Part shown: in pieces, positions 12,374-22,072 of the stretch
Layout: every line of letters starts with the position of its first letter
Numbering within the stretch: the first letter of the stretch is position 1
Source: Sipunculus nudus
Lineage: Eukaryota; Annelida; Sipuncula; Golfingiida; Sipunculidae
DNA length: 64,000 nucleotides
Assembly (NCBI GenBank): GCA_026874595.1
Contig: CM049318.1
Span: 60,052,250-60,116,249 of the forward strand
Direction of reading: 5' to 3'
The notes under the pieces: generated by a model
Told to the model about the DNA's origin: nothing
Seen by the model: only the letters and a program-made list of their open reading frames with translations
The model's database searches: none
Translations under genes and position numbers: made by a program

Positions 12374-12385
12374 CTCCCCCTCCTG
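12374..12385 (-). promoter_or_regulatory. Polypurine tract, right copy
   Basis: CAGGAGGGGGAG on the minus strand lies immediately before the LTR start. Confidence 0.85.
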
Positions 12386-12525
12386 TAAGAAAAAAGAAAG
12401 TTTTCTCGGAAAACTTATTCTTTTCTCGGAAAATTTTCTTTTTGCGATCACAATCACTAAATTTTAACAACATCTCAAAAATCATCTCATTTACAACATT
12501 ACATAAACATCTTGTTTACAACATT

Positions 12526-13544
12526 TCATAAACATCTCGATAAGCATTCAGCAAGTACATTTTCTTTCCCTTTAATGTGTATGATATCAAGATTGTAATC
12601 CTGTAAGAACAAACTCCATCTAAAAAATCTTTGATTTTTACACTTCAGCTTGTTCATGAACATGAGGGGACTGTGATCACTGAAGACAATGATTGGCCTG
12701 ACTGATGAAGTAACATAAACTTCAAAATGTTGCAATGCCAAAATCAAAGCCAAACATTCTTTTTCAATAGTGGAGCAGTTTTTCTAGTTTGCATTAAACT
12801 TTCTTGAGAAATAACAAATTGGATGATCTATGCTATCATTGCTTTCTTGTAACAACAAAGCACCAGCAGCAGTATCACTAGCATCTACAGTTAACTTAAA
12901 AGGTACAGAAAAGTCTGGAGCTGCTAAAACTGGTGAACTTTGCAGATTTGCTTTCAAATTCTGAAATGCATTTTCACACTGAACATTCCATACAAACTTT
13001 TGATTCTTCTTTAACAAATTAGTCAAAGGTTCAGCTACAGTAGCAACATTTGGACAAAACTTCCTGTAGTATCCAACCATACCAAGAAAACGCATTATTT
13101 GTTTTTTGTCCTCTGGTCTAGGAAATGCAGAAATAGCAATTATTTTAGCATCAACAGGTTTTACCTGACCCTGCCCTACAATATGACCCAAAAATGTTAC
13201 TTGTGCATGACAAAACTCAGATTTTACTAAGTTGACGGTCAGACGTGCTTCACTGAGTCTTTCGAAGAGGTCACGAAGAATTTGCAGATGTTTTCCCAGG
13301 TGTCGCTGTACACGATAAGGTCATCAATATATGTGTCGCTGCCCTGAATGTCCTTGACAACCATATGGATGAGGCGCTGGAACGTGGCTGGTGAGTTCTT
13401 CATGCCAAACGGCATAACTTTATACTGGTACAGTCCTTGCGGCGTCACAAATGCGGACACTTCTTTCGCTCGTTCTGTTAGCGGAACTTGCCAGAATCCT
13501 TTTAGCATGTCAAACTTGGAGACATATCTGGAGCTACCGACTCT
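12526..13544 (-). pseudogene. RT-RNase H C-terminal part, Gmr1-like pol
   Basis: This continues the RT that starts at 16536-16949, after the DIRS insertion. In order it shows KFDMLKGFWQVPL (motif A region), VMPFGMKNSPATFQRL, YIDDLIVYSDTW (catalytic YIDD kept), GHIVGQGQVKP, FLGMVGYYRKFCPN, then RNase H with TVDASDTAAG, ECLALILALQHFE and VFSDHSPL. It ends near LSRCL. Lesions seen are a one-base deletion after TWEN, shared with the left copy, and a CAG to TAG stop at about 12787 found only here. It would have copied the element RNA and removed template RNA. It is dead now. Confidence 0.9.
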
Positions 13545-13712
13545 TTAATTCGCTCAGACATGGAGATAGTACAGTCATGCACACCAGTAAACAAATGAAT
13601 AAACAAGTCCTGGTTTGGGCGATAGAGATCTATTTCCTCCAGCTAGCAATATGTTAAACAAGTTACTTTCCACAATTATCACTTCACACATAAAATAGCT
13701 AGCTGGATATCC
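13545..13712 (-). repeat. Direct repeat B2 of DIRS element
   Basis: 168 bp, nearly identical to 14151-14318. It begins TTAATTCGCTCAGACATGG on the plus strand and ends at GGATATCC. Its outer edge is the element's 3' terminus, abutting the 19-bp target duplication. Confidence 0.9.
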
Positions 13713-14058
13713 CCATATGGATATCACATGACATTTTCCACTGATAAGACACTAAAAGCCAATACATAAAATATGCGTTCATGGTTCCGTATAAGAATAC
13801 CAACACCTGCAAGGACGAGGAAATAAATCTAATTAATCTAAATAGATCATAAGAAACCTAAAACTAACATTAGTAAGAGTTACCTAAAATGAGTTATGAC
13901 TAAAACTACTACTAGTTACAGTGGGTTGGTTGGGTGGGTGACTCTTCTGCTAGCAATGATTTCTTGAAGTGTAACCCTTGCTGCAGCTGGCCAACTAATT
14001 TAAAACCCACCAATTCCCGGCCTATATCACCTGACACGTATGCGCAGAAACGTGATCA

Positions 14059-14096
14059 GTCACGTGACCAGTCTCGCGCGAGACTGGTCACGTGAC
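14059..14096. repeat. Perfect 38-bp palindrome in DIRS spacer
   Basis: Two GTCACGTGACCAGTCTCGC half sites in exact inverted order with no loop, identical to 5443-5480. It lies in the spacer (putative A2 block) between the direct repeats. Confidence 0.95.
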
Positions 14097-14150
14097 CGAG
14101 CACCCTGTCCTTGCAAATTAAACCCCAATTAATAAACATCAATTGTACCA

Positions 14151-14318
14151 TTAATTCGCTCAGACATGGAGATATTACAGTCATGCACACCAGTAAACAA
14201 ATGAATAAACAAGTCCTGGTTTGGGCGATAGAGATTTATTTCCTCCAGCTAGCAATATGTTAAACAAGTTACTTTCCACAATTATCACTTCACGCATAAA
14301 ATAGCTAGCTGGATATCC
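14151..14318 (-). repeat. Direct repeat B1 of DIRS element
   Basis: Second copy of the 168-bp block, located between the recombinase gene and the spacer. Confidence 0.9.
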
Positions 14319-14366
14319 AAAATCCATAGTCCAAACCTGTAGATAGTAGATGTTACAAAAATAGTA

Positions 14367-15320
14367 TTAAAACTGGAATTGTTCAACATGCCTACACAAG
14401 GCTTGTGCCACTTTAAATCTACCTGACAACCCAGGGGCTGAATACCTTTGGTACGCATGGCTTTTCCAATCCCCCTGTAATTTGATTAAATCTGCTGAAA
14501 TGCCTGCACTCAGAGCAAGGGTAGCTCCACCTCTCCTGAAACTATGCCCCGCATATCGGGAGGCCGGAATGCCCAGTTGTACTAAGGAAGCCCTAAGGCG
14601 TCCCAAAAACATGCTGTATGTCATGGTTACGGTTTTATTCATGCGACGGAATTGAAATGCTGGTGAATTTGCCTGTGTTGGAATTAACCTGAAAGCCAAT
14701 CTGACGGCCTTGGCTGGACACAGGAGGGAGAAGGGAATATGTGGGAGGGGGACCTAAAGACAACGTTCCTGGAATTGGATACTTTTTGAATCTTTAACTT
14801 TGATCAGAAGAAAACTGGGATAAAAAGATACGTCTTCCCTGGTAAGATGTCTACTGGCATCAAAAGATTGGGATGAGTTAGGCAGTAAATTTGACTTCCG
14901 CAGGAAACTAAAGAAGGCTGTGAGGCAAACTGCCCAAAAGCACAGATCCTCTGGGCATGCAAGATTCAGGGTGTTGAAAACACCTCTCAGTATAGGCAGT
15001 GTAATTGGTAATTTTTTATTACATGAATCTCCCACCTGTCTCCGCACTCCCTTAAGTAGGGTTGATATAATGACACACTCATTAAGTGGAGAATTTAGAC
15101 CCACGATGCTGTGTATCAGAGATATTATCTGCAACTACTGCTTTAAAGAAGAAAAACTTAATTTGTCTGCAAGGTACACAATATAGTGTTGGAGACCAAC
15201 AGGGCTCAGGGGGACCAGTGGAATAGACAGCATGCTGCAAAAACGGATGTATAATTTCAGGTGAGTTTTGTAAGTTGCAAGAGAGGATTTAGCAAAGGCT
15301 CCTTTCATGAACTGGTTGAT
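14367..15320 (-). pseudogene. Tyrosine recombinase of DIRS-type element
   Basis: Site-specific recombinase expected to integrate a circular cDNA. An N-terminal helical region starts near FAKSSLATYKTHLKLY. The catalytic domain shows FFSFLRKSNLL, AGHSFRRGGATLA (HxxR box intact) and GDWKSHAYQRY. In-frame stops interrupt it at about 15135 (after SLKQ) and about 14755, where a CAG codon of the left copy is TAG. The GHSFRRGGAT box is typical of DIRS-group recombinases. It is not functional. Confidence 0.85.
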
Positions 15321-15497
15321 TTTAGCATCTAGATCACAAATTAATGGCGTACTACTGCTGAAACTGGGGCCTGTGGAAGAAAAAAATAAGTAGACTTTAG
15401 CACATATGTTGTGATAAATCTGACATGTAGATTTGTGGCATGTACTGCATAAGAGCAGTTTGCTTGTTTGGGCTGTGCAATCTTGACATATAGTCTG

Positions 15498-16516
15498 CTA
15501 TCCGGTTATGTTTTCTGGCACATGGCACGCTTTAATAGTAAAATTATATTGTGCTGCCAACCAAAATAGGCCACGCAGGGCCGTCATGAGGAAGGTATTC
15601 CTCGAAGTGTCTTTATTAATAGCGGCCACAGTGGTAACATTATCTGACAATATCATAATTTTCTTGTTTTGCCAATATTTACACCATCTATGTGCTGCTA
15701 GGATGACAGCCATGGTCTCCTTCACATTAATATGCATCCACCTGCAAGTGAGCAGATCAAAACTCCAATTACAATAATAGCAATCACCATGAAAGTATGC
15801 TCCGGTCCCCTCTGCACAAGCATCTGTGTATACACTGGTGACTGGTTTACTATCCTGAATCAAGGCCTTATTATTGAACATAGACATGCATGTCTGCCAC
15901 CAGGCAATATCTGCCATAGTTTCTCTAGATAGCCGTCGCCTATCTGTCTTATGCTTCATGCTATTTGCTGCATTTATTAACCGGCGAAGAAATACTTGTC
16001 CACCCTTAATTATAGCAGCTGTCCAGTTCAGCTTTCCTATAAGACTCTGCAATTGCCTTTTTGACACCGCCTATTAATGAATAATTCAAGCTCTTGTTTA
16101 AGCTCTAACACTTTTACCTCAGGGATACTGAGTGCCATCGATACAGAATCAAGCTGCACACCCAGGAAAGTTAAACACTGAGTAGGGTCTGTTACTTTAT
16201 TCCAACTTATGCTAAACCCTAACTCTCTTAATGTAACAACAAGCACTTTTAATGATTGTACACAACCATGAAATGAATCACTCACAATGAGGAAGTTGTC
16301 CAAGTATGCAATGATTTGATCAAACCCCTTTTTTGCCATTATTCTGGTCACAGCTTGAGAGAGCCTATTAAATATACTTGGAGCTAATTAAGATCCAAAA
16401 GGGAGCTTTGTATCTCTAAGATATATAGTTTTACCATTCTTATCTGTCCATTCTAGACCTGTAAAGTACTGACTGGCCTGACTGATGGGGACTGACCTGT
16501 AAGCTGATTTCAAATC
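15498..16516 (-). pseudogene. DIRS-type reverse transcriptase-RNase H
   Basis: RT begins abruptly at DDLKSAYRSVPI (motif A), followed by LRDTKLPFGS, a TAA stop, LAPSIFNRLSQAVTRIM, then YLDNF where YLDDF is expected (a catalytic Asp is replaced), and LTFLGVQLDS. RNase H follows with SVYTDACAEGTGAY, INVKETMAVILAAHRW and LSDNVTTVAAIN. A frameshift separates the two near 16045-16065. The RT N-terminus and any gag are absent. The stop, the YLDN change and the truncation mean it cannot work. Confidence 0.85.
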
Positions 16517-16535
16517 ATCTGGAGCTACCGACTCT
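16517..16535. repeat. 19-bp target-site duplication (right copy)
   Basis: ATCTGGAGCTACCGACTCT here and at 13526-13544 (also 4910-4928). One copy is the normal gypsy RT codons ending GSSR; the other is the extra copy made by the DIRS insertion. Confidence 0.85.
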
Positions 16536-16949
16536 ATCAATACAATCATCGATCCTCGGAATCGGGAAGGTGTAAGTCTTGGTGACAGAGTTCAGTTTTC
16601 GATAATCTGTACACATACGGTAACTTCCATCAGGTTTTGGCACAAGCATACATGGTGAACTCCAGTAACCGTTACTAGGTTCAATTAAATCATTGTCCAG
16701 CAAATATTGAATCTCAATCTGTAGATACTTTTGCTTTTCTGGGTCCAGTCTATAAGGATGCTGCTGGACTGCGCTTGCTATGCCAACATCGACGTCATGG
16801 CACAACATGTTAGTTCGCGTTGGAATGTCACTAAACAAATGCTCATAATTCCGCAGCAGGTTCTTGAGGTCTTGTAGTTGTTGTGCGGTAAGGTGTGACA
16901 GTTTGGCATCCAGGTTGATAAGCACGTCTGAGTTTTTTATTGGTACCAC
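16536..16949 (-). pseudogene. RT N-terminal part, Gmr1-like pol
   Basis: N-terminal half of the gypsy RT: LFSDIPTRTN, a Q-HPYRLDPEKQ motif, LLDNDLIEPSNGYWSSPCML, then PKPDGSYRMCTDYRKLN and FPIPRIDDCIDRVG. These are typical of Ty3/gypsy RTs just before motif A. It stops at the DIRS insertion and resumes at 13544. On the coding strand it lies downstream of the integrase region, so integrase precedes RT. Confidence 0.9.
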
Positions 16950-17039
16950 ACTGAATGTCTACATCACACTTACAATCAGTATCTACTTTAACTGGGTCAG
17001 GGTCAGTGTTCACACAATTTACAGCAGTAGTGTACAACA

Positions 17040-18409
17040 TTTGATGTACTATTTCTGTCATAATATGGTTTCAACATGTTAACATGGCACAGTGTTTTTT
17101 CTTACGCCTATCTGGTGTCAACAGTATGTAATTTAAATCACTGACTTTCTTGTCAACAATGTAAGGACCAAAATACCTAGCTTGTAGAGGTCTGCCAGGC
17201 AAGGACCTTTTCACCAGGCTCAAACGTCCTACTTACAATGTGCATGTCATACTTTGTTTTCATTTTACTTTGTGCAGATTTTAGATTTGACTTTGCAATC
17301 TCACAAGCATTGTGTAGTTTAGTGCGAAAAATCTCAGACATACTGCAATAAACTAAGAGAATCAGGATTTTCACACAAGACTTTTTCTTTAAGCAGTTTC
17401 AATGGACGACGAACGGATTGTCCAAAAACTAGTTCAAAGGGACTGAAACCAAAGGACTCTTGAAAGGATTCTCTGACAGCAAACAGTAATAGGTGGATTC
17501 TTTCATCCCAGTCTTTCTGTGTGTCATAGCAATAGGTCCTAATCATGCTTTTTTACTGTCTGGTGAAAACGCTCGAGGGCGCCCTGACTTTCAGGATGAT
17601 ATGGCGTGGAGCTGTACTGTTTTATACCTAGCTCAAGCATAACTTGTTGGAATAAGCCAGACATAAAATTAGACCCTTGGTCAGACTTGATAGATTTTGG
17701 TAATCCAAATGTTGTAAAAAAACTTGGTCAGAGCTTTGACAACACTTTTGGCATTCATTTTGCGCAATGGTATTGCCTCAGGGAACCTGGTAGATGTGCA
17801 CATAATTGTCAGCAAGTATTCATGTCCAGATTTTGTTTTGGGCAGTGGTCCAATCAACAATAATCCTACTGAATGGTTCCTTGAAAGCAGGAATAGGCCT
17901 AAGTTGGGCCTTAGGAGGATTCTGATTGGGCTTGCCTACCATCTTGCATGTATGGCATGATTCACAATATTGTACAACATCTTTCCTGATGTTAGGGCAA
18001 TAGGAGTGTGTACGAACTTTCTGATAAGTTTTATTTATACCTAATTGGCCAGACAAAGGAGCCTCAATTGCCATGCTTAGAATTTCATTGCGAAAGCTTT
18101 TGGGCTTTAGGGCATTACTGTTTTATGTTTGATGGCCCACTCATCATCAGCACATACATCAGGTGATCGCCATTTACGCATAAGCACTCCATTTTTGACA
18201 TAGAAACAAACTGGATTCTGTGACAGTTCATCTTTAGAAACTGCCCTGGAAAACAAACATGAAATATCAGGGTCCTTAAGTTGTTCCGCGGTAAGTTCTG
18301 ACCTTGAGAATGCTGCATCCTGTACGGGCAAGTCATTATACGAGTCACTAGTGACTCCCAGAGTGTTATTATCTAGGCCATTATCCTCGTGTGTGTTTTT
18401 CTTGGCCAT
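17040..18409 (-). pseudogene. Integrase of Gmr1-like element
   Basis: Would insert element cDNA into the genome. An N-terminal region (VCFYVKNGVLMRKWRSPDV) leads to the zinc-binding fold (THSY...CESCHTC; an upstream His appears changed to Gln in SGQLG). The DDE core shows IIVD, then IKSDQGSNFMS and ESQGALERFHQ; the second Asp and Glu are about 35 residues apart. Next come FGFSPFELVFGQ and a GPY/F-type module (YFGPYIV...HVNMLKPYY). A short deletion after IIVD and a T-run indel near 17717 break the frame. It lies upstream of RT on the coding strand, the reverse of most gypsy elements. Confidence 0.88.
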
Positions 18410-19230
18410 AGATCTAGTTACAGCACATGAAGGTTACAAACCAGGAATTTCCTGACTTTCCGGATCAGTGTCCTGGTCAAGTGACGGCCTTTCTGTCAAT
18501 ATTGGTACAGGCTGTACTTTGTCACCTGCAACTGAATTCCCTTAAAGGGTAAAGTAGTTCTTAGGCCCACAGTCATATTCCCAAATCAAATCTGACTTTA
18601 AATGGATACTGTGAAGCGGAACTGAAGTGTGCCTGTCTGCAAACACACCATTAACAAGTGCACGTGCACTGGTAAAAGACCTATTAGAAAATGGCGAAGT
18701 GTTTGCTAACATGAGAGTCTGGCCTGAACCAGTGTCCCTCAAAATTCTAATAGGGGTAGAATCTGAAAAATCACTTGAGTGTGATACAAAACCATCATGT
18801 ATGAATGGCTTAAATAACTCCATTTCAGAGCCAGGAGAGAAATCTACTACCTCAGCTTCATTAAACAAAGAACTGACATTGACAGTGTCAGTCATAAACT
18901 CTTTTTCAGAGTCATTTAAGGAATCTACATCTTTTTTATCACCAAACTCCTCATGGGCGTCAACAGAGGAATTTTCCTCAGCAGAAACAAACTTCTGTTT
19001 GTCATAAGAGGACCTGGCCTCATTTGAAATAAAGGACCTAGCCTTATTAAATTCCTCGCAGAAATCAACTGAGGTTTTTACCCCGCAAGCTGCTGATTCT
19101 TCTTTGGATTCAGACGGCACTTGGGCCTTCGTAACATCAAACTCTTTACCCGAGTCAATAAAGGAGTTGTACCCCTTATTCACATGAAAAGAGCCTGACT
19201 CTTGTACTATGCTATGCATAGATTTTGAAA
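18410..19230 (-). pseudogene. Aspartic protease region of Gmr1-like pol
   Basis: The catalytic motif reads LRDTGSGQTLM near 18730, followed by VNGVFADRHTSVPLH (flap region) and, after a frame change, GNSVAGDKVQPVPILTERP and PSCAVTRSMAKK leading into integrase. A long acidic, Ser-rich linker lies between the gag CCHC knuckle and the protease. It would cut the polyprotein. A stop near 18440 and a frame break near 18540 make it a pseudogene. Confidence 0.75.
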
Positions 19231-19269
19231 CAAAACCAGAAGGTTTGCTATTTGGTTTATTCGCAAGTT

Positions 19270-20396
19270 TCCAGCAGTCAGATATTAGATGACCTTCCTC
19301 CTTGCAGTAATTACAGATTTTCTTTGAAAATGACTAGTCTTTGTTGGACTTGGACACAGTGAACGTGGGCTGAGGTGTAGTAATGGACTTTCCTGAACTA
19401 TCAGGACTACTAGTACTGGATGACTGCGCTGTAAACTTCTTTTGACCATACTGATTTACATTCTTGTTTGTGAATGACTGGTTTGATTTGCTAGTAAAGG
19501 ACATTTTGTGTGTTAATGAATAATCATCAGCTAATTGAGCAGCAATGTCAAGTGTTTCAGGACTTTTCTCATCGAGAAAAGTTTTAACATCTGCGTTAAT
19601 GCCGCGCTTAAATTCTTCAAGCAAAATCAACTGGCGCAAATTGTCATAATCTTTCATAACATTTTTAGAACTACACCAGCGATCAAACAACTGCTCTTTT
19701 GTCCTATCAAATTCGACGTAGGTCTGTTCTTTGCGCTTTTCCCAATTTCTGAATTTCTGGCGGTAAGCCTCTGGAACTAACTCATAACCTTTCAGGATTA
19801 ACCGTTTTACCAGGTCATAGTCAGCAGCAGCTTCTACTGAAAGCTCTGTATAAATTTCTCTGGCCTTGCCAGTCAATACACTTTGTAACAGCATAGTCCA
19901 ATTTTCCTTAGGCCATTTTAAATTTTCAGCTACCTTCTTAAAGTGTAAGAAATATTTATCAACCTCTTTATCTTTAAAAGGTGGGACAACTCTTATGTGT
20001 TTAGTAATATCAAAACTGTGAGTTTGGGCAGCACGTAGACTATGTTCTAGTTTAAGTCTTTCTAACTCCAGTCGTTTTAACTCAATTTTTTTTTTCTTTT
20101 TCTAGTCTTTCTCTTTGTAACCTTTCTTCCCTCTCTTTTAATGCTAGCTCATGTTGCATTTCCAACGTTTTTTATTCTAATTGCATAGCAAGGCTGTCAT
20201 TTTTTTATGTTTAAACTTCACTCTCTTCAATTAAACCTTTGCTAACTAGATCTTGCATGATTTTAGCAATGATATCAAGCTTTCTCAAACCTTTTTTCAC
20301 ACTTAGTCCTAAGTGTTGTCCCAAACGCAACAACTGTTCTTTTTTCAACTGTTCATGTTGATCAAGGTCGGGATCGTCAACAAATGTCCAGGTCAA
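19270..20396 (-). pseudogene. Gag with SCAN-like capsid and CCHC knuckle
   Basis: Structural protein of the retrotransposon. From the N-terminus: a short region with LGQHLGLSVKKGLRKLDII (SAP-like), a charged coiled coil (ALKEREERLQRERLEK), then capsid motifs VPPFKDKEVDKYFLHFKKV and ENWTMLLQSVLTGKAREIY. Next are YELVPEAYRQKFRNWEKR, a FDRWCSS region and LADDYSLTHK. The capsid C-terminal part is the SCAN-like type known from Gmr1 elements. A zinc knuckle CNYCKEEGHLISDC (CX2CX4HX4C) ends it near 19275-19315. A TAG stop near 19334 and frameshifts around 19900-20210 break it. Confidence 0.85.
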
Positions 20397-20431
20397 GGCC
20401 TAATAAATTGTCAAAACTATTAAGCTTCTCA

Positions 20432-20443
20432 GACGAGCCCCCA
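20432..20443 (-). promoter_or_regulatory. Primer binding site, tRNA-Pro type
   Basis: TGGGGGCTCGTC on the minus strand equals the complement of the 3' end of tRNA-Pro as used by many retroelements. It sits 6 bases from the putative LTR end (CGTAACA) and about 35 bases before the gag start. Confidence 0.8.
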
Positions 20444-20449
20444 ATTTTA

Positions 20450-20556
20450 TGTTACGAAGACAAATTGATCAGGGGAAAATACTGGGCGGATCCGGGATTC
20501 GAACCCATAACGGTGGCGCACAAGTCCGGCGTACCAACCGCTTCGCTATAGTGTAG
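20450..20556 (-). other. Putative LTR end carrying a tRNA-like Pol III domain
   Basis: In element orientation, an A box (TAGCGAAGCGG, 20548-20538) and a B box (GGTTCGAATCC, 20505-20495) are spaced 43 bases start to start, as in a tRNA gene. About 30 bases later comes TTCGTAACA, then the primer binding site. A D-arm GCG/CGC stem is visible, but the anticodon and acceptor stems do not pair well. The same order recurs at 46632-46746. The rest of a 5' LTR is not recognisable upstream. It could instead be a SINE whose tail resembles an LTR end. Confidence 0.6.
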
Positions 20557-20949
20557 GGGCATATGTTGCAAATTCGTCCTGAGTAAATTTTGTTTGTAAA
20601 AATGTGACACCCCATGCATTTTTCTTCTTAACCTTTCTATGAAGCCTTAAAAACATGGTGCCAATTTTTTTATTCAGTTTTGACATGTCTTTCAGCTTGT
20701 ATAGTATTTGAAATGTTAAATTAATAAACTTTGACCGAAACATAAACAAAGTAAGCTCGGACAAGAAGTTAGGAAAGGTTCTTTTTGGAATGTATTTACA
20801 TACTTAACACACAAACTTAGTTCTCTGACTAGTTTGGGATTGTCTAAAATTATTTTTGGTTATATTAAATGTACCTTTTCACATACCAAGTATATTTGAT
20901 AAACACATACAGTGTGAAATGCTTAATACATATAGCTTGTTTTTTTTCT

Positions 20950-21320
20950 CCTTAAAATATTATGGTATCTGCTGATATTTCATTGTAAACCATTTGAGTA
21001 CTCCTGTACACAAGTGATGTTAGGTTTGCGAGATCAGTGGTGCAAATGTAAACATAGCGCGCATGCCACCTGGCGGCCAAACCGCGTTACTTTACAAATC
21101 AAGATTTTCTCAAGCATCCCAATAGTGTATCTTTTTTTTATCTCTCATATCATTTCTCCTTGTTTGGGAGTTGTGCACGCGCAAGAACAGACGACCTCTA
21201 GTTATGGTCTGTTTATGGTACACAGACACACGTGGACTGTGTTTACTCACACACAGAACCATAACAATGAATGAAACAGATAAATTGGAAATTGTAAGTC
21301 CGTGTATAGGGATGGTTTTG
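20950..21320 (+). repeat. Dispersed ~400-bp repeat, copy 2 of 3
   Basis: Matches 7600-7990 and 39365-39740. The clearest block is the GTGTTTACTCACACACAG...AACCATAACAATG stretch at 21239-21268, preceded by GATCAGTGGTGCAAATGTAAAC. Confidence 0.7.
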
Positions 21321-21653
21321 CCAAACTTATGAACAAACGGCATGAGATAATTCACATACTGTTGCAAATGTTTATGTATCTTGACACTTTTCTCCAGGGG
21401 ATAAGTGTTAATTTTTTTTCTTAAAGCAATGGTAATCTCTAGTCATTTAAGCTATCCCATAAGGTAGCTCCCACCCGTGGTTTCTTAAACACTTAATTTT
21501 CCTATACATTGAGGTAAAAATGAATGACATACACACATATGTGTGTGTGTGTAGAGAGAGAGAGAGTAAGAGTGACGCCTTTTGGATAGTAACATGTTTA
21601 TTGATATTAGTCTATCTGAAATACTCCAAATATACCACTAATCATTATACTTA

Positions 21654-21691
<38 letters not shown>

Positions 21692-21733
21692 TATATAAAT
21701 ATATATATATACTATATAAATATATATATATAC

Positions 21734-21780
<47 letters not shown>
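21654..21780. repeat. (TA)n tract with CTATATAAA interruptions
   Basis: Long TA microsatellite in which ACTATATAAATATATATAT recurs as a higher-order unit. Confidence 0.95.
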
Positions 21781-21782
<2 letters not shown>

Positions 21783-21948
21783 TAATCTAATGGTTTACTG
21801 CAATTAGCAACTGCTAGAGTGCTCAATCTATGACATCAGACTCAGAGCTATATAATAAATCAGACAGTGATGAGTGCAGCACGTTGCACGAAACTACGAA
21901 GCAGTAAAAATGTCTGACAAAATTTGATCCGTCTATTTGTATAATTAC

Positions 21949-21966
21949 ACACACACATACACACAC

Positions 21967-22046
<80 letters not shown>

Positions 22047-22072
22047 CGAGGAGAGACAGAAAGAGAGAGAGA
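21949..22072. repeat. Compound (CA)n(TA)n(GA)n microsatellite
   Basis: Three dinucleotide runs in succession on the plus strand. Confidence 0.95.

Larger units (their letters stand above)
13545..16516 (-). mobile_element. DIRS-type (split-direct-repeat) retroelement, 5'-truncated
   Basis: This 2972-bp insert lies inside the gypsy RT gene. On the minus strand it has the RT from motif A, RNase H, a tyrosine recombinase, then repeat-spacer-repeat (14318-14151, 14150-13713, 13712-13545). A repeated B block around an A block at the 3' end fits the A1-body-B1-A2-B2 plan of PAT/Ngaro-type DIRS elements. A1 and gag are missing by 5' truncation. The flanks 13526-13544 and 16517-16535 are identical 19-mers, so the insertion made a target duplication, unlike usual recombinase-mediated integration. 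Multiple stops make it inactive. Confidence 0.8.
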
